Assembly: GCF_040412425.1 (NCBI RefSeq)
Contig: NC_089784.1
Location: 38,687,570-38,751,569, forward strand
From: Macrobrachium rosenbergii
Taxonomy: Eukaryota > Arthropoda > Malacostraca > Decapoda > Palaemonidae
Direction of reading: 5' to 3'
Length of the DNA stretch: 64,000 bases
Shown here: positions 44,941 through 56,362 of the stretch, piece after piece
Numbering within the stretch: the first letter of the stretch is position 1
Layout: each line of letters begins with the position of its first letter
Made by a program: the position numbers and the translations under genes
The notes under the pieces: generated by a model
What the model was told of the DNA's origin: nothing
Databases searched by the model: none
The model's input: only the letters and a program-made list of their open reading frames with translations

Positions 44941-45915
44941 AGGAATTCAACTGGGAAGTTATACCAGGCCAGGTGGACAGTGTGTCGTGGATGGTGCTGG
45001 AAACAAGGGCAATGTGTTTTGTGCCCGACAGTTGCAAAAGTAGCAGACTTCTTGCTATTTTTAAGGAGAGACAAGAGACTTTCCTATTCTACAATTGCTG
45101 GGCACTGGTCAATGCTGAGCAATACGTTCCGCTTTCACCTTCTGGAACTCTCAACCAGCAAGATTCTTCATGATCTGTTAAGATCTTTTAAAATAGAGTG
45201 CCCAATTCTTCCGCTTCGGGCCCCTTCTTGGGATTTAGCGGTGGTATTGAATTTCCTAAGGTCGGCAGCTTCGAACCTTTAGAGTCTCTGCCCCTAAGGC
45301 AATTAACTAAGAAAGTTCTATTTTTAATTGTGCTGGCTACGGCCAAGAATTGGAGAAATTCGGGCGGTATCCAGGTCAGTCTCCTTTTCGGGGAAAGATA
45401 TTTTTCTTTGTTACCTACCAGAATTTGTGGCAAAGTCCTACTCGGAAATGAATCCTTTGCCAAGGGCATTCAAAGTCACATCCTTTGAAGACTTTGTAGT
45501 AGGCAACGCTTCCAAGATGCTATTATGTCCAGTTAGGGCTTTAAAAGTCTATCTGTCTTGGACCGAAAAAATTTTGCCTCGCCCGAGAACATTATTTGTC
45601 TTTCCCTAAATGGCCTTTGCGTTCGATCTCTGAGAACGCAATCAGTTTCTTTCTCCACGAAGTTATCCAGCAAGCATCAGAAGGCTCTTCATCAACTCCG
45701 GAACCTTTGACTTTGCGCGTCCAAGGGCGCATAGTATCAGGAATGGCAACATCTTCGGCATTCCTTAGGAATTATTTGGTGTCAGCAATTTTAGAAGAGA
45801 CCACTTGGAAGTCGGTGTCGGTCTTCACAACCTTTTACCTCAAGGACATCCAATTTTCGTTGGAGAAGGGTTACTCGCTGGGTCCTTTTGTGGCAGCCAA
45901 CACAATCTTGTAAAT
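44870..45915 (+). pseudogene. DIRS D tyrosine recombinase relic
   Basis: The N-terminal core-binding part is open to 45282: YQARWTVCRGWC, VADFLLFLRRDKRLSYSTIA, GHWSMLSNTFRFH, ILHDLLRSFKIECP. Then, in other frames: IVLATAKNWRN, FLCYLPEFVAKSYSE, LLCPVRALKVYLSWTEKILP (45520-45590) and SFLHEVIQQASE. MATSSAFLRNYLVSAILEET and TTFYLKDI follow (45740-45850). The H-x-x-R box (HSIR, 45729-45740) is in a different frame from the following MATSSAF because of a 2-bp loss. Tyrosine of FYLKDI is kept. Confidence 0.8.
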
Positions 45916-46149
45916 GCATGATAAGGTCGGGGTGAGGGGAGAAGTTAGGTATTCAAGCTAGGCTAGGAATTTGGAATTCTCCATTGATCAGGAACCTTAG
46001 GGGGACCATTAGGCAGGACATTAGCACAATGAAGCTAGGCTGAGCCAGATTGATATGATCTTTTCTCCAAACCCCCACCCCTTCTTCTGCACAGATGTTG
46101 GCTGCAACATACGGCGAAGAACCCGAAGAGACTGCACATTCAACTTCTC

Positions 46150-46375
46150 CTCCATACATGCGAGGGTACAATAGCCACATTGGAGGTTCATTGTACCCCT
46201 CCATACATGAGAGTGCTTTCATTAGCAACATGGAAGGTTCATCGTCTCCTCCATACATGAGAGTGCTTTCATTAGCCACATGGGAGGTCGTCGTTCTCCG
46301 CTACTCATGGGAGGCTGTGATTAGCCACATGGTAGGTTGGTTTTGCTACTCTATCCATGAGGAGGTTTGAATACC
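46150..46375. repeat. ~50-bp tandem repeat in DIRS D 3' region
   Basis: About four imperfect units built on ctccatacatgagagtgctt, cattagccacatgggaggtt. They lie between the recombinase end and the internal complementary region, where a duplicated unit has no coding role. Confidence 0.75.
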
Positions 46376-46548
46376 ACATGAGAGGAAGCTTGACTCAGAC
46401 AGTACCGAGACTTGAGACTGACGTCGAGGGTACTATCTCTACAGGCATCCTCTCCTGCTGAGTGGATAACCAGGTGAGGTTACATGCATTTAGGCAGGTC
46501 GGGCTGAAATTAGATTGATCCCACCTCCTTAAAATTTTGTTGTTCAGA

Positions 46549-46910
46549 CTAATTCAGGTGTTCAGGGAGTGTATTGCAATATGAAGTTTTCATAATAAAA
46601 CTAATATTGTAATACTTACCTGAACGCCTGAATGATTCCCACCCTCCTCCCCACTTCAATTTGATTAGTGAATTACGCAATTGAGGAACCCGGCCTCGTG
46701 CGGCTGGGACTTACAGCAGTGTTGCCAACGGTGCTTCAGGTAACTGACCTTGATAAGATTTCCTGTAAGCGTTGGTAACGCTGACAGTTAATTACCCAAT
46801 TGGTGGGTAAAAGTTACGGGGATATAGTTTGGGCCTGGTGGGTAACCAGGGCTAATTCAGGTGTTCAGGTTAGTATTACAATATTAGTTTTATTAGGAAA
46901 ACTTCATATT
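46549..46910 (+). repeat. DIRS D internal complementary region and right repeat
   Basis: 46549-46640 (ttcaggtgttcaggg, gaagttttcataataaaact, aatacttacctgaacgcctg) is complementary to the outer end at 46850-46910 (ttcaggtgttcaggttagta, atattagttttattaggaaa and acttcatatt). Confidence 0.8.
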
Positions 46911-47307
46911 CCATTCCACTCTGCTGTCTCTTTAAATGGTTGGGTTATGGCAGGATTAGAGCCATCTTGTAACCCATTACGTGCTTTGGCCAGATTGAGC
47001 TATCTTCCACCTTGTGTCACCCCTTGCAGGGTCACACTTGGTTCTCCAAGAATTTTTATTTGCGCATGATTCCAGACACTTCTTGCTCAGGCTCAGGGCT
47101 CTGTTGCTCTCTCATTTCTGTGGTCAAACCATATACAGTAGGAGGATTCAGAAGTTGTTGCTCCCTTGCTCACTGTTGTGACCAGTAACTTGACATTTCC
47201 AGTTGGGTTCCAGCTTACCAGTCAGTTGAGGGAAATGACCTCCCACCCAAGAAGTTCTTACATAAAGTGTGCTGGTTTGCATTTTCTTAGGAACAAAACT
47301 AATTTTT
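46911..47307. other. intron, possible DIRS 3' sequence
   Basis: Not classified. Text such as ggattcagaagttgttgctc and the following end pair at 47308 suggest the 3' part of another DIRS remnant, but no protein motif is visible. Confidence 0.35.
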
Positions 47308-47500
47308 AAAGTAACTTGTATTTCTCATAAGTATAGAAATCTTTGTTATATTTCCTATTCCCCTGTTCAACTCCCCCTTCAATACCAATTAACTATCTAG
47401 TTACCAAGTTTCAACAACTGATTCCAGCTGATGATGAGGAATAATCCTACAAAATACTCTGATTTGTATACTTAGGAAAAATACAAGTTGATTGTATGTC
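47308..47500. mobile_element. DIRS-type right-end remnant
   Basis: Inverted arms aacttgtatttctcataagt (47311) and tttgtatacttaggaaaaat with acaagttgatt (47463-47495), about 120 bp apart, as in the right ends of the DIRS copies. Confidence 0.55.
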
Positions 47501-49196
47501 ATAGAAGTACAGTAAATATCACATTCAGAATCACTTGAATTATTCATGGACATGCAAACCTGAAGTCTTTTATCATAATCTCACCTCTGACCAACCTTTT
47601 ATTTGCTGCTGTTTTTAAAGCTAAAAGCATCATCTACAGTGGAGTGAATGGGTGTGTTCTCTGACCCCACTCACCTGCTGCTAGTTACTACCTTGTTACC
47701 AGGCTATACCAACCAGACTAGCAGTTGCTGAAAATATATATGTATAGAAGACTTTAGGTATGTAAAAACAGGAAAAATGCTAATTATAGTACCTTGTGTT
47801 TGCAGTACGAATACAGTAACCCCCCAATTTATCTGACTACTTCACTGAACAACTACATTATTGTGATGGTTTTTTTGCTCAGCTGCATTTTAGACTTTAC
47901 TTTGCAGACAACTCTCTTGAATTTTGTGTAAAGTACAATACTTTGCAGATAACTCTCTTGAATTTTGTGTAAAGTACAGTTCAGCTTAGTGTGGAAGTTC
48001 CATGGAATTACTGTTGGCTGTGAGATATCTTGAATGTACAATTGTAGGCTCTACTATAGGACCTTTCTTAATTATTAGAAGGCTCAACCCCCAGCCCATC
48101 TGATAAGTTGAGGACGTGAAATAGTAACAAGCTTTCATCTTGGAATAAAACAGTTGTGCTTCTTAGGTCCAGAATGCAAGAAATATTTATTGTGTACCTT
48201 CAAATGAGGGCTTTATTCATTTTTACTGTGTCATTTTTGGAAGTTGTTACATTTTAGTCACTGGTACCATTCCTGTGTTTTTGAAAGTTCTTGGTTTCTT
48301 ACTGGTAATGATAGTCATAGGGAGAATTTTAGCTTCTGTTGGGTCCATAAATTAAGGCTGCCTTCAAGTGATTTGGAGAGTAACTGTTATCAGCTCTTTT
48401 CTCGCAGTCTGAAGTTTTCATTCTCACTGCTGTCGAACTTTATTTGCTGCAGATGTGTCAAGATTGGCGCCTTTTATGGTTTAGCATCATGTATGGAGGA
48501 ATGGGAAGAAGAGCAGCTTGACCAAGTGTTTTGTTTCTTTTCTGCAATCTGGCAGCTTCACATTCCCTATGTTCCTTATCACTTCTCTTCCTTATCCTTT
48601 CCTCTATTTGCAACAGCTCTTCTGCAGTAATTGTCCTCTCATAATATTCTAATCCCTTGCCCTCTGAAGCAAATCCACTGCATCAACCTCTGCACACTCC
48701 ACTATTCCGCCACAGCCACGAGGCAGGCCAACAACAATTCCAACATTCACCCCCCACCACAGCTCCCGTCAACAGACAGCCACTCCCAAACAGCTTCTAT
48801 GAAGGAAGTATCCTAACTTCTCAACCGCTTACACACGGGGTTGAAGGGGAGCAAGTCACTCTCTCCAGACACGCTCAGCAAATTGCAAGTAAAAAAAGAA
48901 AAAGCAACAATTAATACTCACACAAACAGGACATTCATAAACAACATATACACACACACTACTATAATAGGAAAACAAAAAATTCAATCATACAAAGAAA
49001 ACAAAAAACACAAATTTCATCTTATAAACCCAAACTTCTAAATCCACACAATGTAACACTGTACATTCAGTAGCTTTTCACCTGAGTAATTTGAGTACTA
49101 CCCAGTTTAGAGCTGTTTGCTTAGGAGTTTTAGGATACATTTGACATATAATTACAGTGTGGTAACCTTGCAATTTTCATTTTTTTTTTTCAACAG
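47501..49196. other. intron, one tandem duplication
   Basis: A 46-47-bp unit (tactttgcagacaactctct, tgaattttgtgtaaagtac) is duplicated at 47892-47978. Otherwise no exon or element was recognised up to the exon at 49197, which has a strong T10 polypyrimidine tract. Confidence 0.5.
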
Positions 49197-49357
49197 ATCA
49201 ACCTTGATGTTCTTGCTATCACTAAACAATTAACAAAGAACCCTGAAGACTACCCTGATATGAAGAACCTTCCACATGTTCAAGTTGCACTTCGGATGAA
49301 CTCAAGGGGAGGAAAAAAGTTGCGTCAAGGCGATACAGTGATGATGTTATTTGTGAG
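49197..49357 (+). CDS. POLA1: POLA1 exon with apparent 1-bp deletion
   Basis: The exon is 161 bp, acceptor tttttttcaacag and donor gag|GTATGT. It encodes [40 protein letters not shown] and KLRQGDTVM, the thumb block with the conserved LTKxPxDYPD and LPHVxVA motifs. After GDTVM (to about 49343) the conserved continuation YVICE is found only in the shifted frame: the codons att tgt gag at 49349-49357 read ICE. One base is missing around 49343-49344. With 162 bp the exon would end in phase 0 and join the next exon in frame; as given, it does not. A weaker donor (ttt|GTGAGG, exon end 49352) would restore phase with two fewer residues. Sequence error, allele and true mutation are all possible. Confidence 0.93.
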
Positions 49358-49552
49358 GTATGTTGGAAAAAATTCTCTGAAAACATACTAAAAATGCATG
49401 TCTTCTAATTTAAGTGTTGTAATTAGGTTTAAGCTTGTTATGTTTTGAGGCATTAATAGTAGGTAAGGTAACAAGCTAAATGTAATAGAAAAATGCTTGG
49501 AAGTAAAAAATAAAGTTTTTATTATAAAACAACACATCATGAATTGCTTATA

Positions 49553-49683
49553 CAGGCAGTCCCCTGACGACGATAACCAGATTTTCGACACCGATCTCTA
49601 GTTATCGGCGCTATTATTGTTGATTTTTGGTTATCGTCACGCTGTCAGGAACGGAATCCCCGCTGATAAGCGGGAACTGCTTG
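49553..49683. mobile_element. 131-bp MITE of the CAGGCAGTCCCC family
   Basis: Left caggcagtcccctgacgacg, right complement caagcagttcccgcttatca, TA on both sides (49551-49552, 49684-49685). Short internal form of the element at 36121-36389. Confidence 0.85.
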
Positions 49684-49828
49684 TACATGAGAAGGACATA
49701 GCCAATGCAGAACGGGATTTTAGACCCGGTAGTGGTGTAAACTTTCAGTAGATTTTCTTCAAACTTTGATATTAAAAATAAAATAATGTGTTATTTATGT
49801 GTATTTGGCATTATTAACTGTCACTTTT

Positions 49829-49993
49829 TATATATGTAACTTACCCAGTAATTAAATTAGCTAAGAGTTTCTCTTGCCTCAGCAGCTTAAATTAAAAATT
49901 TGCGGGTTAGCGCTTCAATTTAGTGCAGGTGACTGGTCTCACCCACTAACGAGAGTATCAGGAACTACTCAGCATACATTCGTCATTACGTTT
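49829..49993 (+). repeat. DIRS E left inverted terminal repeat
   Basis: Starts tatatgtaacttacccagta and ends cattcgtcattacgttt. It matches the complement of 55998-56163 with about four to six differences over 160 bp, for example agcatacatt against ggcaaacatt. Confidence 0.92.
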
Positions 49994-50280
49994 CTGCTGA
50001 CGCTCGAGTCAACACAGAGCGTCTTTGTCAGCTTTGTTCTTAAATTTGCCGGTCAGAGACCGGGTTTTATCGCCAGTTTCTGGAGCCTTCAAGCTTACAG
50101 CATTCAGGACAGTTTTTGATTGTTTTGTTTAATTTGTCATATTTCACAACAGTGGCGAACTCATAATCAATTGTTTAACTACCGACAGCCTTTACCGCTG
50201 AATGTAAACATTGTGTTCGTTGCCGAACCAGTAAAATGATTTTGTTTCTTATCCGCAGGTCTCAGTCTTAATTACAATCT

Positions 50281-50365
50281 GAGACTTGTATGTATGTTGA
50301 TACAGTTTGTACTTATGTATGATGATACAGTGTGTACTTATGTATGATGATGCAGTGTGTACCTC
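50281..50365. repeat. 26-bp tandem repeat, three copies
   Basis: Unit gtatgatgatacagtgtgta followed by cttat, repeated three times with small changes, in the 5' untranslated-like part of DIRS E. Confidence 0.8.
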
Positions 50366-50639
50366 ATCTTGAATATGATGTTTGCTGCCAAACTGAATTT
50401 CCTTTATAAAGAAACTTACAGTTTTGCGTTCACCGCCTCTTCTTTAGCGTAAAATATTAATGTTGTGTTATCTACCCAACCAATATTTTCATTTTTGAAA
50501 GGCATAACTGTAAATCTCAAACGTGTGACAGGAATTGAGACATGTAGATATCATCTTGGTCCGTAAAGGCTAACTTTCCTTTTCTGAGCAGTGTAATAAA
50601 CGTAACCTTGTATTCGCTGCGGACCGATTTTGTCGAGCA

Positions 50640-50855
50640 TAAATTTGTTCTTAAAAAAATTAATTGAAAATATTATTACACTTTCCTTTGCAGAGAACTG
50701 AAAAGTGTTATCCGAATTTTTGAGAGTGAAATGCACCAGCGAGTCTCAAATAATGTTTAATGAGTATGGAGATATGTATGTTCTTCATAAATTTGTTCTT
50801 AAAAAATTAATTGAACATATTATTACACTTTCTTTTGCAGAGACTGAAATGTGTA
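50640..50855. repeat. 65-bp direct repeat with acceptor-like ends
   Basis: Copies at 50638-50703 and 50787-50850 (ataaatttgttcttaaaaaa, ttaattga, atattattacactttc, ttttgcagag). Each ends in a good 3' splice-site-like tttccttttgcag/tttcttttgcag, and the second directly precedes the gag-like frame. Confidence 0.7.
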
Positions 50856-50972
50856 AGGGCAGGAATACAGTGGGAGAGAATTGTGCTCATTGTTTTGGTT
50901 ACGACGTGCTTTCGGAGTATGACAGGAATCGTGAAGTTACATATTTTTTAGCTCCTACGAGTGCCCAGTAGC
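50848..50972 (+). pseudogene. DIRS E gag-like cysteine motif
   Basis: Open frame TEMCKGRNTVGENCAHCFGY followed by DVLSEYDRNREVTYFLAPTS. The CKG...C-x2-C-x-G arrangement parallels the motif in DIRS B (21100-21237) and lies at the same relative place, between left terminal repeat and repeat-rich gag. A stop follows at 50970. Confidence 0.5.
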
Positions 50973-50987
50973 GCTCTCCTGCTCCAA

Positions 50988-51305
50988 CTGCAGAGCACTT
51001 GGCGCCTGCTCGAGCTACTGGCTCGACAGCCGCCAGCTGCAGAATGCTCGGAGCCTGCTCGAACTACTGACTTGGCGACCACCAACTGCAGAATGCTCGG
51101 TGTCTGCTCAAGCTTCTGGCTCGACTGCCGCCAACTGCAGAGTGTTTGGCGCCTGCTCGAGCTACTGGCTCGACAACCGCCAACTGCAGAATGCTTGGCG
51201 CCTGCTCGCTACTGGCTCGGCGGCCGCCAACTGCAGAGTGCTTGACGCCTGCTCAAGCTACTGGCTCGACAGCCGCCAACTGCAGAACGCTCAGCGCCAG
51301 CTTTA
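50988..51305 (+). repeat. 49-bp tandem array in DIRS E gag region
   Basis: Six units plus a partial one, each ctgcagagtgcttggcgcct, gctcgagctactggctcgac, agccgccaa, with one unit 2 bp shorter. GC-rich compared with the flanks. As 49 is not a multiple of three, each frame reads through all three phases of the unit; frames 50961-51245, 51100-51306 and 51146-51370 stay open. Peptides contain LLELLARQPPTAEC, ATGSTTANCR and related segments. It may be a gag low-complexity region or a non-coding satellite. Confidence 0.9.
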
Positions 51306-51599
51306 GGGCGCTTGGCACCTGCTATCAGGCACTAGGTGTCCACTTCTGGCGCTTGGGGCTCACTCTCTAGTGCCTCGGCGTTCGCTCTTGGGCGCTCGGC
51401 GCCAGTTCCTGGTACCCAGGTGCCATCTAAGTCATCTCTCTCCCACTGCTAACCTTCCTGCCCATTTTATCCACTTGCTCCCACGCCTGGCTCCCTCGCT
51501 TCCTTCTCGTGCCATTGCCAGTCTTGTTTTAGGTTAACACATGTTAACCTTGTGATAGTGAAGTATTGTGCTGTGGAGGAGGTGTCTACTCATCCCTCA

Positions 51600-52105
51600 A
51601 TTTTCTTAGACAAAGGTCCCTGTCATACTCCCATACACCGGGAGGAGACATACTGGAAGTCCAAGGGAGGTTGGGGGGTTACACACGGGTATTCCCCCCC
51701 TCAGTTGAGCCTGTTGCCGGTCCCAGATATCAACAGACAGCCTGGGAAGGTGTCTTTCTGGATGTGTAGTGGAGGGGGCAGCTGCTCGTCCCGCTGATTC
51801 TCCTAGGCGCAGATCACTGCCTTATTCCCCTCTACCTGGGAGGAGGCATACTGGTAGCCCAAGGGAGGTCAGTGGGGTCTGCCCACGGGCAGTCGTCTCC
51901 TCAGTCCAGCCTGTTGCATCCCAGGTTGCAACGAGAGACAGCCACTGGAAAGGCGTCTTGGAAGTGCATCAGCTGATTCTCCTAGGTGCAGGTCACTGCC
52001 ATACTCCCCTCTACCTGGGAGGAGGCATACCGGTAGCCCAAGGGAGAGCAGTGGTGTCTGCCCATGGGCAGTCGTCGCCCCAGTCCAACCTGTTATATCA
52101 ACTTT
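51600..52105. repeat. ~185-bp tandem repeat, three copies
   Basis: Three diverging units starting near 51613, 51808 and 51988: ggtcactgccatactcccct, ctacctgggaggaggcatac, agcccaagggagg, cacgggcagtcgtc. Together with the 49-bp and 18-bp arrays they make this gag region almost wholly repetitive. Confidence 0.8.
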
Positions 52106-52463
52106 TGTCAAGTTCTGAAGTGCTGCCTCGTAGGAGCCGTCTTTGTCGTTTTACAGAGGATTCTTGCCCACTCAGAGATGCTTCTCGGGTAAAGATCTGT
52201 CCCCCACATCTCCCTTACAAGAGAATGAGGGAATCCTTCTACATTCCTCAACCTGTGTGCAGCAAGTTGGACACTCCACAGCGTTTTTCTCCTCTCCTCT
52301 CCTCAGCGCCAGGAGTGAGGTTCTAGCTCTCTATACCTCTCGGGTGAGCAGCTCCAAGTTTCACAAAGTGCCCTGTTTCCTCAGAGCATCCTGTTTCGGT
52401 GTGATGTCATGTTGAGCGCCTTGGAGCAGACAAGTGTCCTGTAGCAGCCAGGCGCCATGTTGT

Positions 52464-52595
52464 AGCCAAGTGCCCTGATGCAACCGAGTGCCCTGATGCG
52501 GCCAAGCGCCCTGATGCGGCCAAGCGCCCTGATGCAACCAAGTGCCCTGATGTGGCCAAGCGCCCTGATGCAGTCAGGCACCCTGAGAGAGTCAG
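52464..52595 (+). repeat. 18-bp coding-like tandem repeat
   Basis: About seven units of tgccctgatgcggccaag. On the + strand this reads KCPDATE/KRPDAAK repeats, in frame because the unit is a multiple of three; the frame continues KRPDAVRHPERVRRSLLSEH (52552 on). A low-complexity segment of the presumed gag protein. Confidence 0.75.
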
Positions 52596-53559
52596 ACGTT
52601 CTCTTTTGTCGGAGCACTCTGAAGCTGCCGAACTTCTGATAACGCTTGAACTTCATCAAGTTTCCAAGCGCCCTGCAGCTGCAGATAAGCCTTCTTGTGA
52701 TTTGGACCCAGCACTCGAACCTTGGCAACAAAAAAACTGGATAATATCCTTCATCTTGTACAGAAACCTGCAGAGCAGACTGCCCCTGGATCAGACTTGA
52801 TGACATCTCCGATTTCTTCTGTTGAGGAAGAAAAGGAGAAGGATACGTCTGCTGCGCCATATGCAGCACTCCTTAAGTGCTTTCTTCAACAGTTCCCGGA
52901 TTTTTCACTCTGTCCTCTCCGTCTTCTCCAGGCTCATCTTACATGATGAGCTATCAGCCTGTGGATTCGACTAGTCTTCCTAAGGTGGTTCTTTCTAAAT
53001 CTTCAAAGAAAGCTCATCTCCAAGTAAAGGAATGGCTTTCTGACAAGAGGGATCAAGGAAGGGCCTGTTTTAGTGTTTTCCCCCCTCTCATCTCTCACGT
53101 AGGCGGTGCTTGTATTCAGCGGGAGAAGCTCCTTCCCTGGGAGTGCCTGACTCCTCCTAGGGGGACTTTCCTGCGCTCATTGACTCGGGACAGAGATTGG
53201 CTCTCGCATCGACGAAAACGTTCTTTTCAGCTCAGGAGATGGATAACCTGTTGAAGAGTATTTTTAAGGCCTTCAAGGTGTGGAGTTTTCTCGACTGGTG
53301 TTTGGGAGCAGTTGCCAAGAAGCTTCAAGAATCTCCTTTCTTGTGTACTGAAGCCGCAGACCTAGAGAATTTTCTCTCACGCAGGTAGAGCCGTCAGAGG
53401 TGGATCGCTTGAAGTAGCTGCCCTGTATGCCATGGGTGTCCTGAAGAAGCGCAAACTGTGGGTCTCTTACAGCAAACGGTTTCGACCCCACAGAAATCGG
53501 CTCTCCTGCTTTCCCCTCTGGATAAACAGCTTTTGTTTCCATAAGATCTTCCTCTCGCA

Positions 53560-54642
<1,083 letters not shown>

Positions 54643-55871
54643 AATGTTTTTCCTCACCTGGCGCCTGCTACAGCCAGGTGCCAGCTCTACCCCGAGCTTC
54701 CAGGAGTGCCCACCAGCTCCCGACCAATTAGTTAGCCGATGACCAGCTCTGCTGGCCCCACCCACAGCCTGGCACCAGCTCAGTACACCCGACGCCAGCT
54801 TCTGGTGGTCTAATGCCAACTCTCCTGCATCCCTGGCTCTGGAGAAAAGTTGGAAGCTCATTTTCTGTTGGAGTCTTACTGTATGACCTAAGCAGGATTG
54901 GAAGCATAGGAGGTTTTCATGATCTTTAGTGTTCTAGCACCCTCTGTTTAAGAACGTATGGTCCTCTCTTGTGATTGGACTTGTTTCTTCTGATACTACT
55001 CTTAGTTTCTGCAGAGCTATTGGCTTACCTTTTGTGGAAGCTAGACACATCAGTACAACTTCCCCTCATAGCTTTCAGGCACTGTGTGCCCGTGATGTCC
55101 GGTCTATAATCAACCTTCTCCAAGACACTCTTGAGAAGTAAGAAAGCTTTTTGCTCCTTTTTAGGGAGGCTAAGGATGTCAGATCAACTTCTACCTCCTT
55201 AGTTTTCAGACAATATATGCCCCTGATGTCCATTCGACAATTGTCCTTCAGGAAGTGTAATTGATCTTCACTACTCGCCTTTCAAAGAAAGTTAAACAGT
55301 GTTAGATTCTGGCAGTACCGTGTGATCAATATTAGTAATTGGCATGGCATCGTAGAAGGAAGCATAGGATTCTCTCCTACTATCTATTCACCTTGTAGTA
55401 AGGTGCTGAGACTTGTGAGAGCCGGAGGTTACAATTTACCTGGAGCACCCATCACTGTCAGTGAATGGTTCATGGTCTGTTTTTCAGTGCAAGTGACAGT
55501 CATATCTGGTTGTTTTTATTGGTACTGCGTCCAGGGCAAGGGCAATTATTTATGCTTTGTCGGCCACCAGTGTACACCTTCGTCGCAAAGCTTAATCTTA
55601 TACTTCATCAGCCATCAGCATACTCCTTCACTGTGAAGTGTTCCACTTAAGTACAAGTGCTCCTGGCTTTACTGCCACACTGCTACAGGTTAAGTTGAGC
55701 AACAACCAGAGGCAGTTCTTTACTGCAGGTTCTCTCAACTAACAAGGAACTACAAGCATTGTAACCAATGCTGGCAACTTATCTATTATCTCGAATCATT
55801 ACATAAATTAATGGTTGGGAACAGAATTTGTCCGTGATTCCCCATCACCTTTCAATGTGGAATCAGCTAAT
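54643..55871 (+). other. DIRS E 3' body, not resolved
   Basis: Between the microsatellite and the internal complementary region. Expected to hold RNase H and recombinase sequence; frames here are short and only weak resemblance to recombinase text is visible. A segment at 55390-55750 (ggagcacccatcactgtcag, gggcaagggcaattat) resembles 30985-31210 of copy C, confirming homologous 3' untranslated sequence. Confidence 0.55.
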
Positions 55872-55955
55872 GTAATTACTGGGTAAGTTATATATATATA
55901 AAAATGACATTTTTATAATAAAATAAAGTTTTATATATACTTACCCAGTAATTAC
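55872..55955 (+). repeat. DIRS E internal complementary region (palindrome)
   Basis: Arms gtaattactgggtaagttat (55872) and tatatatacttacccagtaa plus ttac (ending 55955) flank a 30-bp AT-rich loop with aataaaataaag. Complementary to both outer ends of the element. Confidence 0.85.
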
Positions 55956-55997
55956 AGGTGGAGCCCTCCCTCCTCCCCGCGCATGGACATAAAGCAT

Positions 55998-56163
55998 AAA
56001 CGTAATGACGAATGTTTGCCGAGTAGTTCCTGATACTCTCGTTAGTGGGTGAGACCAGTCACCTGCACTAAATTGAAGCGCTAACCCGCGAATTTTTTAA
56101 TTTAAGCTGCTGAGGCAAGAGAAACTCTTAGCTAATGTAATTACTGGGTAAGTATATATAAAA
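55998..56163 (+). repeat. DIRS E right inverted terminal repeat
   Basis: Complement of the left repeat; outer end gtaattactgggtaagtata followed by aaacttttattataaaaatg. Confidence 0.92.
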
Positions 56164-56210
56164 CTTTTATTATAAAAATGTCGTATTCTCATTTTTATGA
56201 AAGCGTTATA

Positions 56211-56362
56211 CAGTAAACCCCTCACATTCACAGGGTATGCGTGCATACCACCCCCATGAATAGCTAAAATCCATGAATACTTAAAATCCCTGTAAAAATA
56301 CTTGGAACTGCCTATTTTGATGGTTCAAACACAAAAAAAAATCCCCTCTACAAATGCTTATA
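56211..56362. mobile_element. MITE copy, truncated
   Basis: Starts cagtaaacccctcacattca after TA and keeps the first 150 bp of the 16513-type MITE (ctattttgatggttcaaaca). It is cut at 56362, where another member of the family begins in opposite internal orientation. Confidence 0.75.

Larger units (their letters stand above)
42785..46910 (+). mobile_element. DIRS copy D, 5'-truncated
   Basis: It runs from the gag end (about 42785-43050) through RT, RNase H, Dam-like and tyrosine recombinase regions to an internal complementary region (46549-46640) and right terminus (46850-46910). No left terminal repeat is seen; the element begins against a minus-strand LINE fragment. Its end reads gttcaggttagtattacaat and the complementary strand of the internal region gtaagtatt. 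Coding regions have fewer breaks than in copies A, B and E. Confidence 0.85.

Noticed and set aside
42785..46910. Functional DIRS element
   Set aside because: The copy is the least damaged but lacks a left terminal repeat, has lost a catalytic aspartate codon and needs several frameshifts.
48244..48914. Open frames of 61-128 codons as a nested gene
   Set aside because: No start context, family motif or splice structure; composition is that of intron.
50988..52595. CRISPR-like regular repeats
   Set aside because: Head-to-tail tandem arrays without unique spacers, in a eukaryotic genome, inside a retrotransposon.
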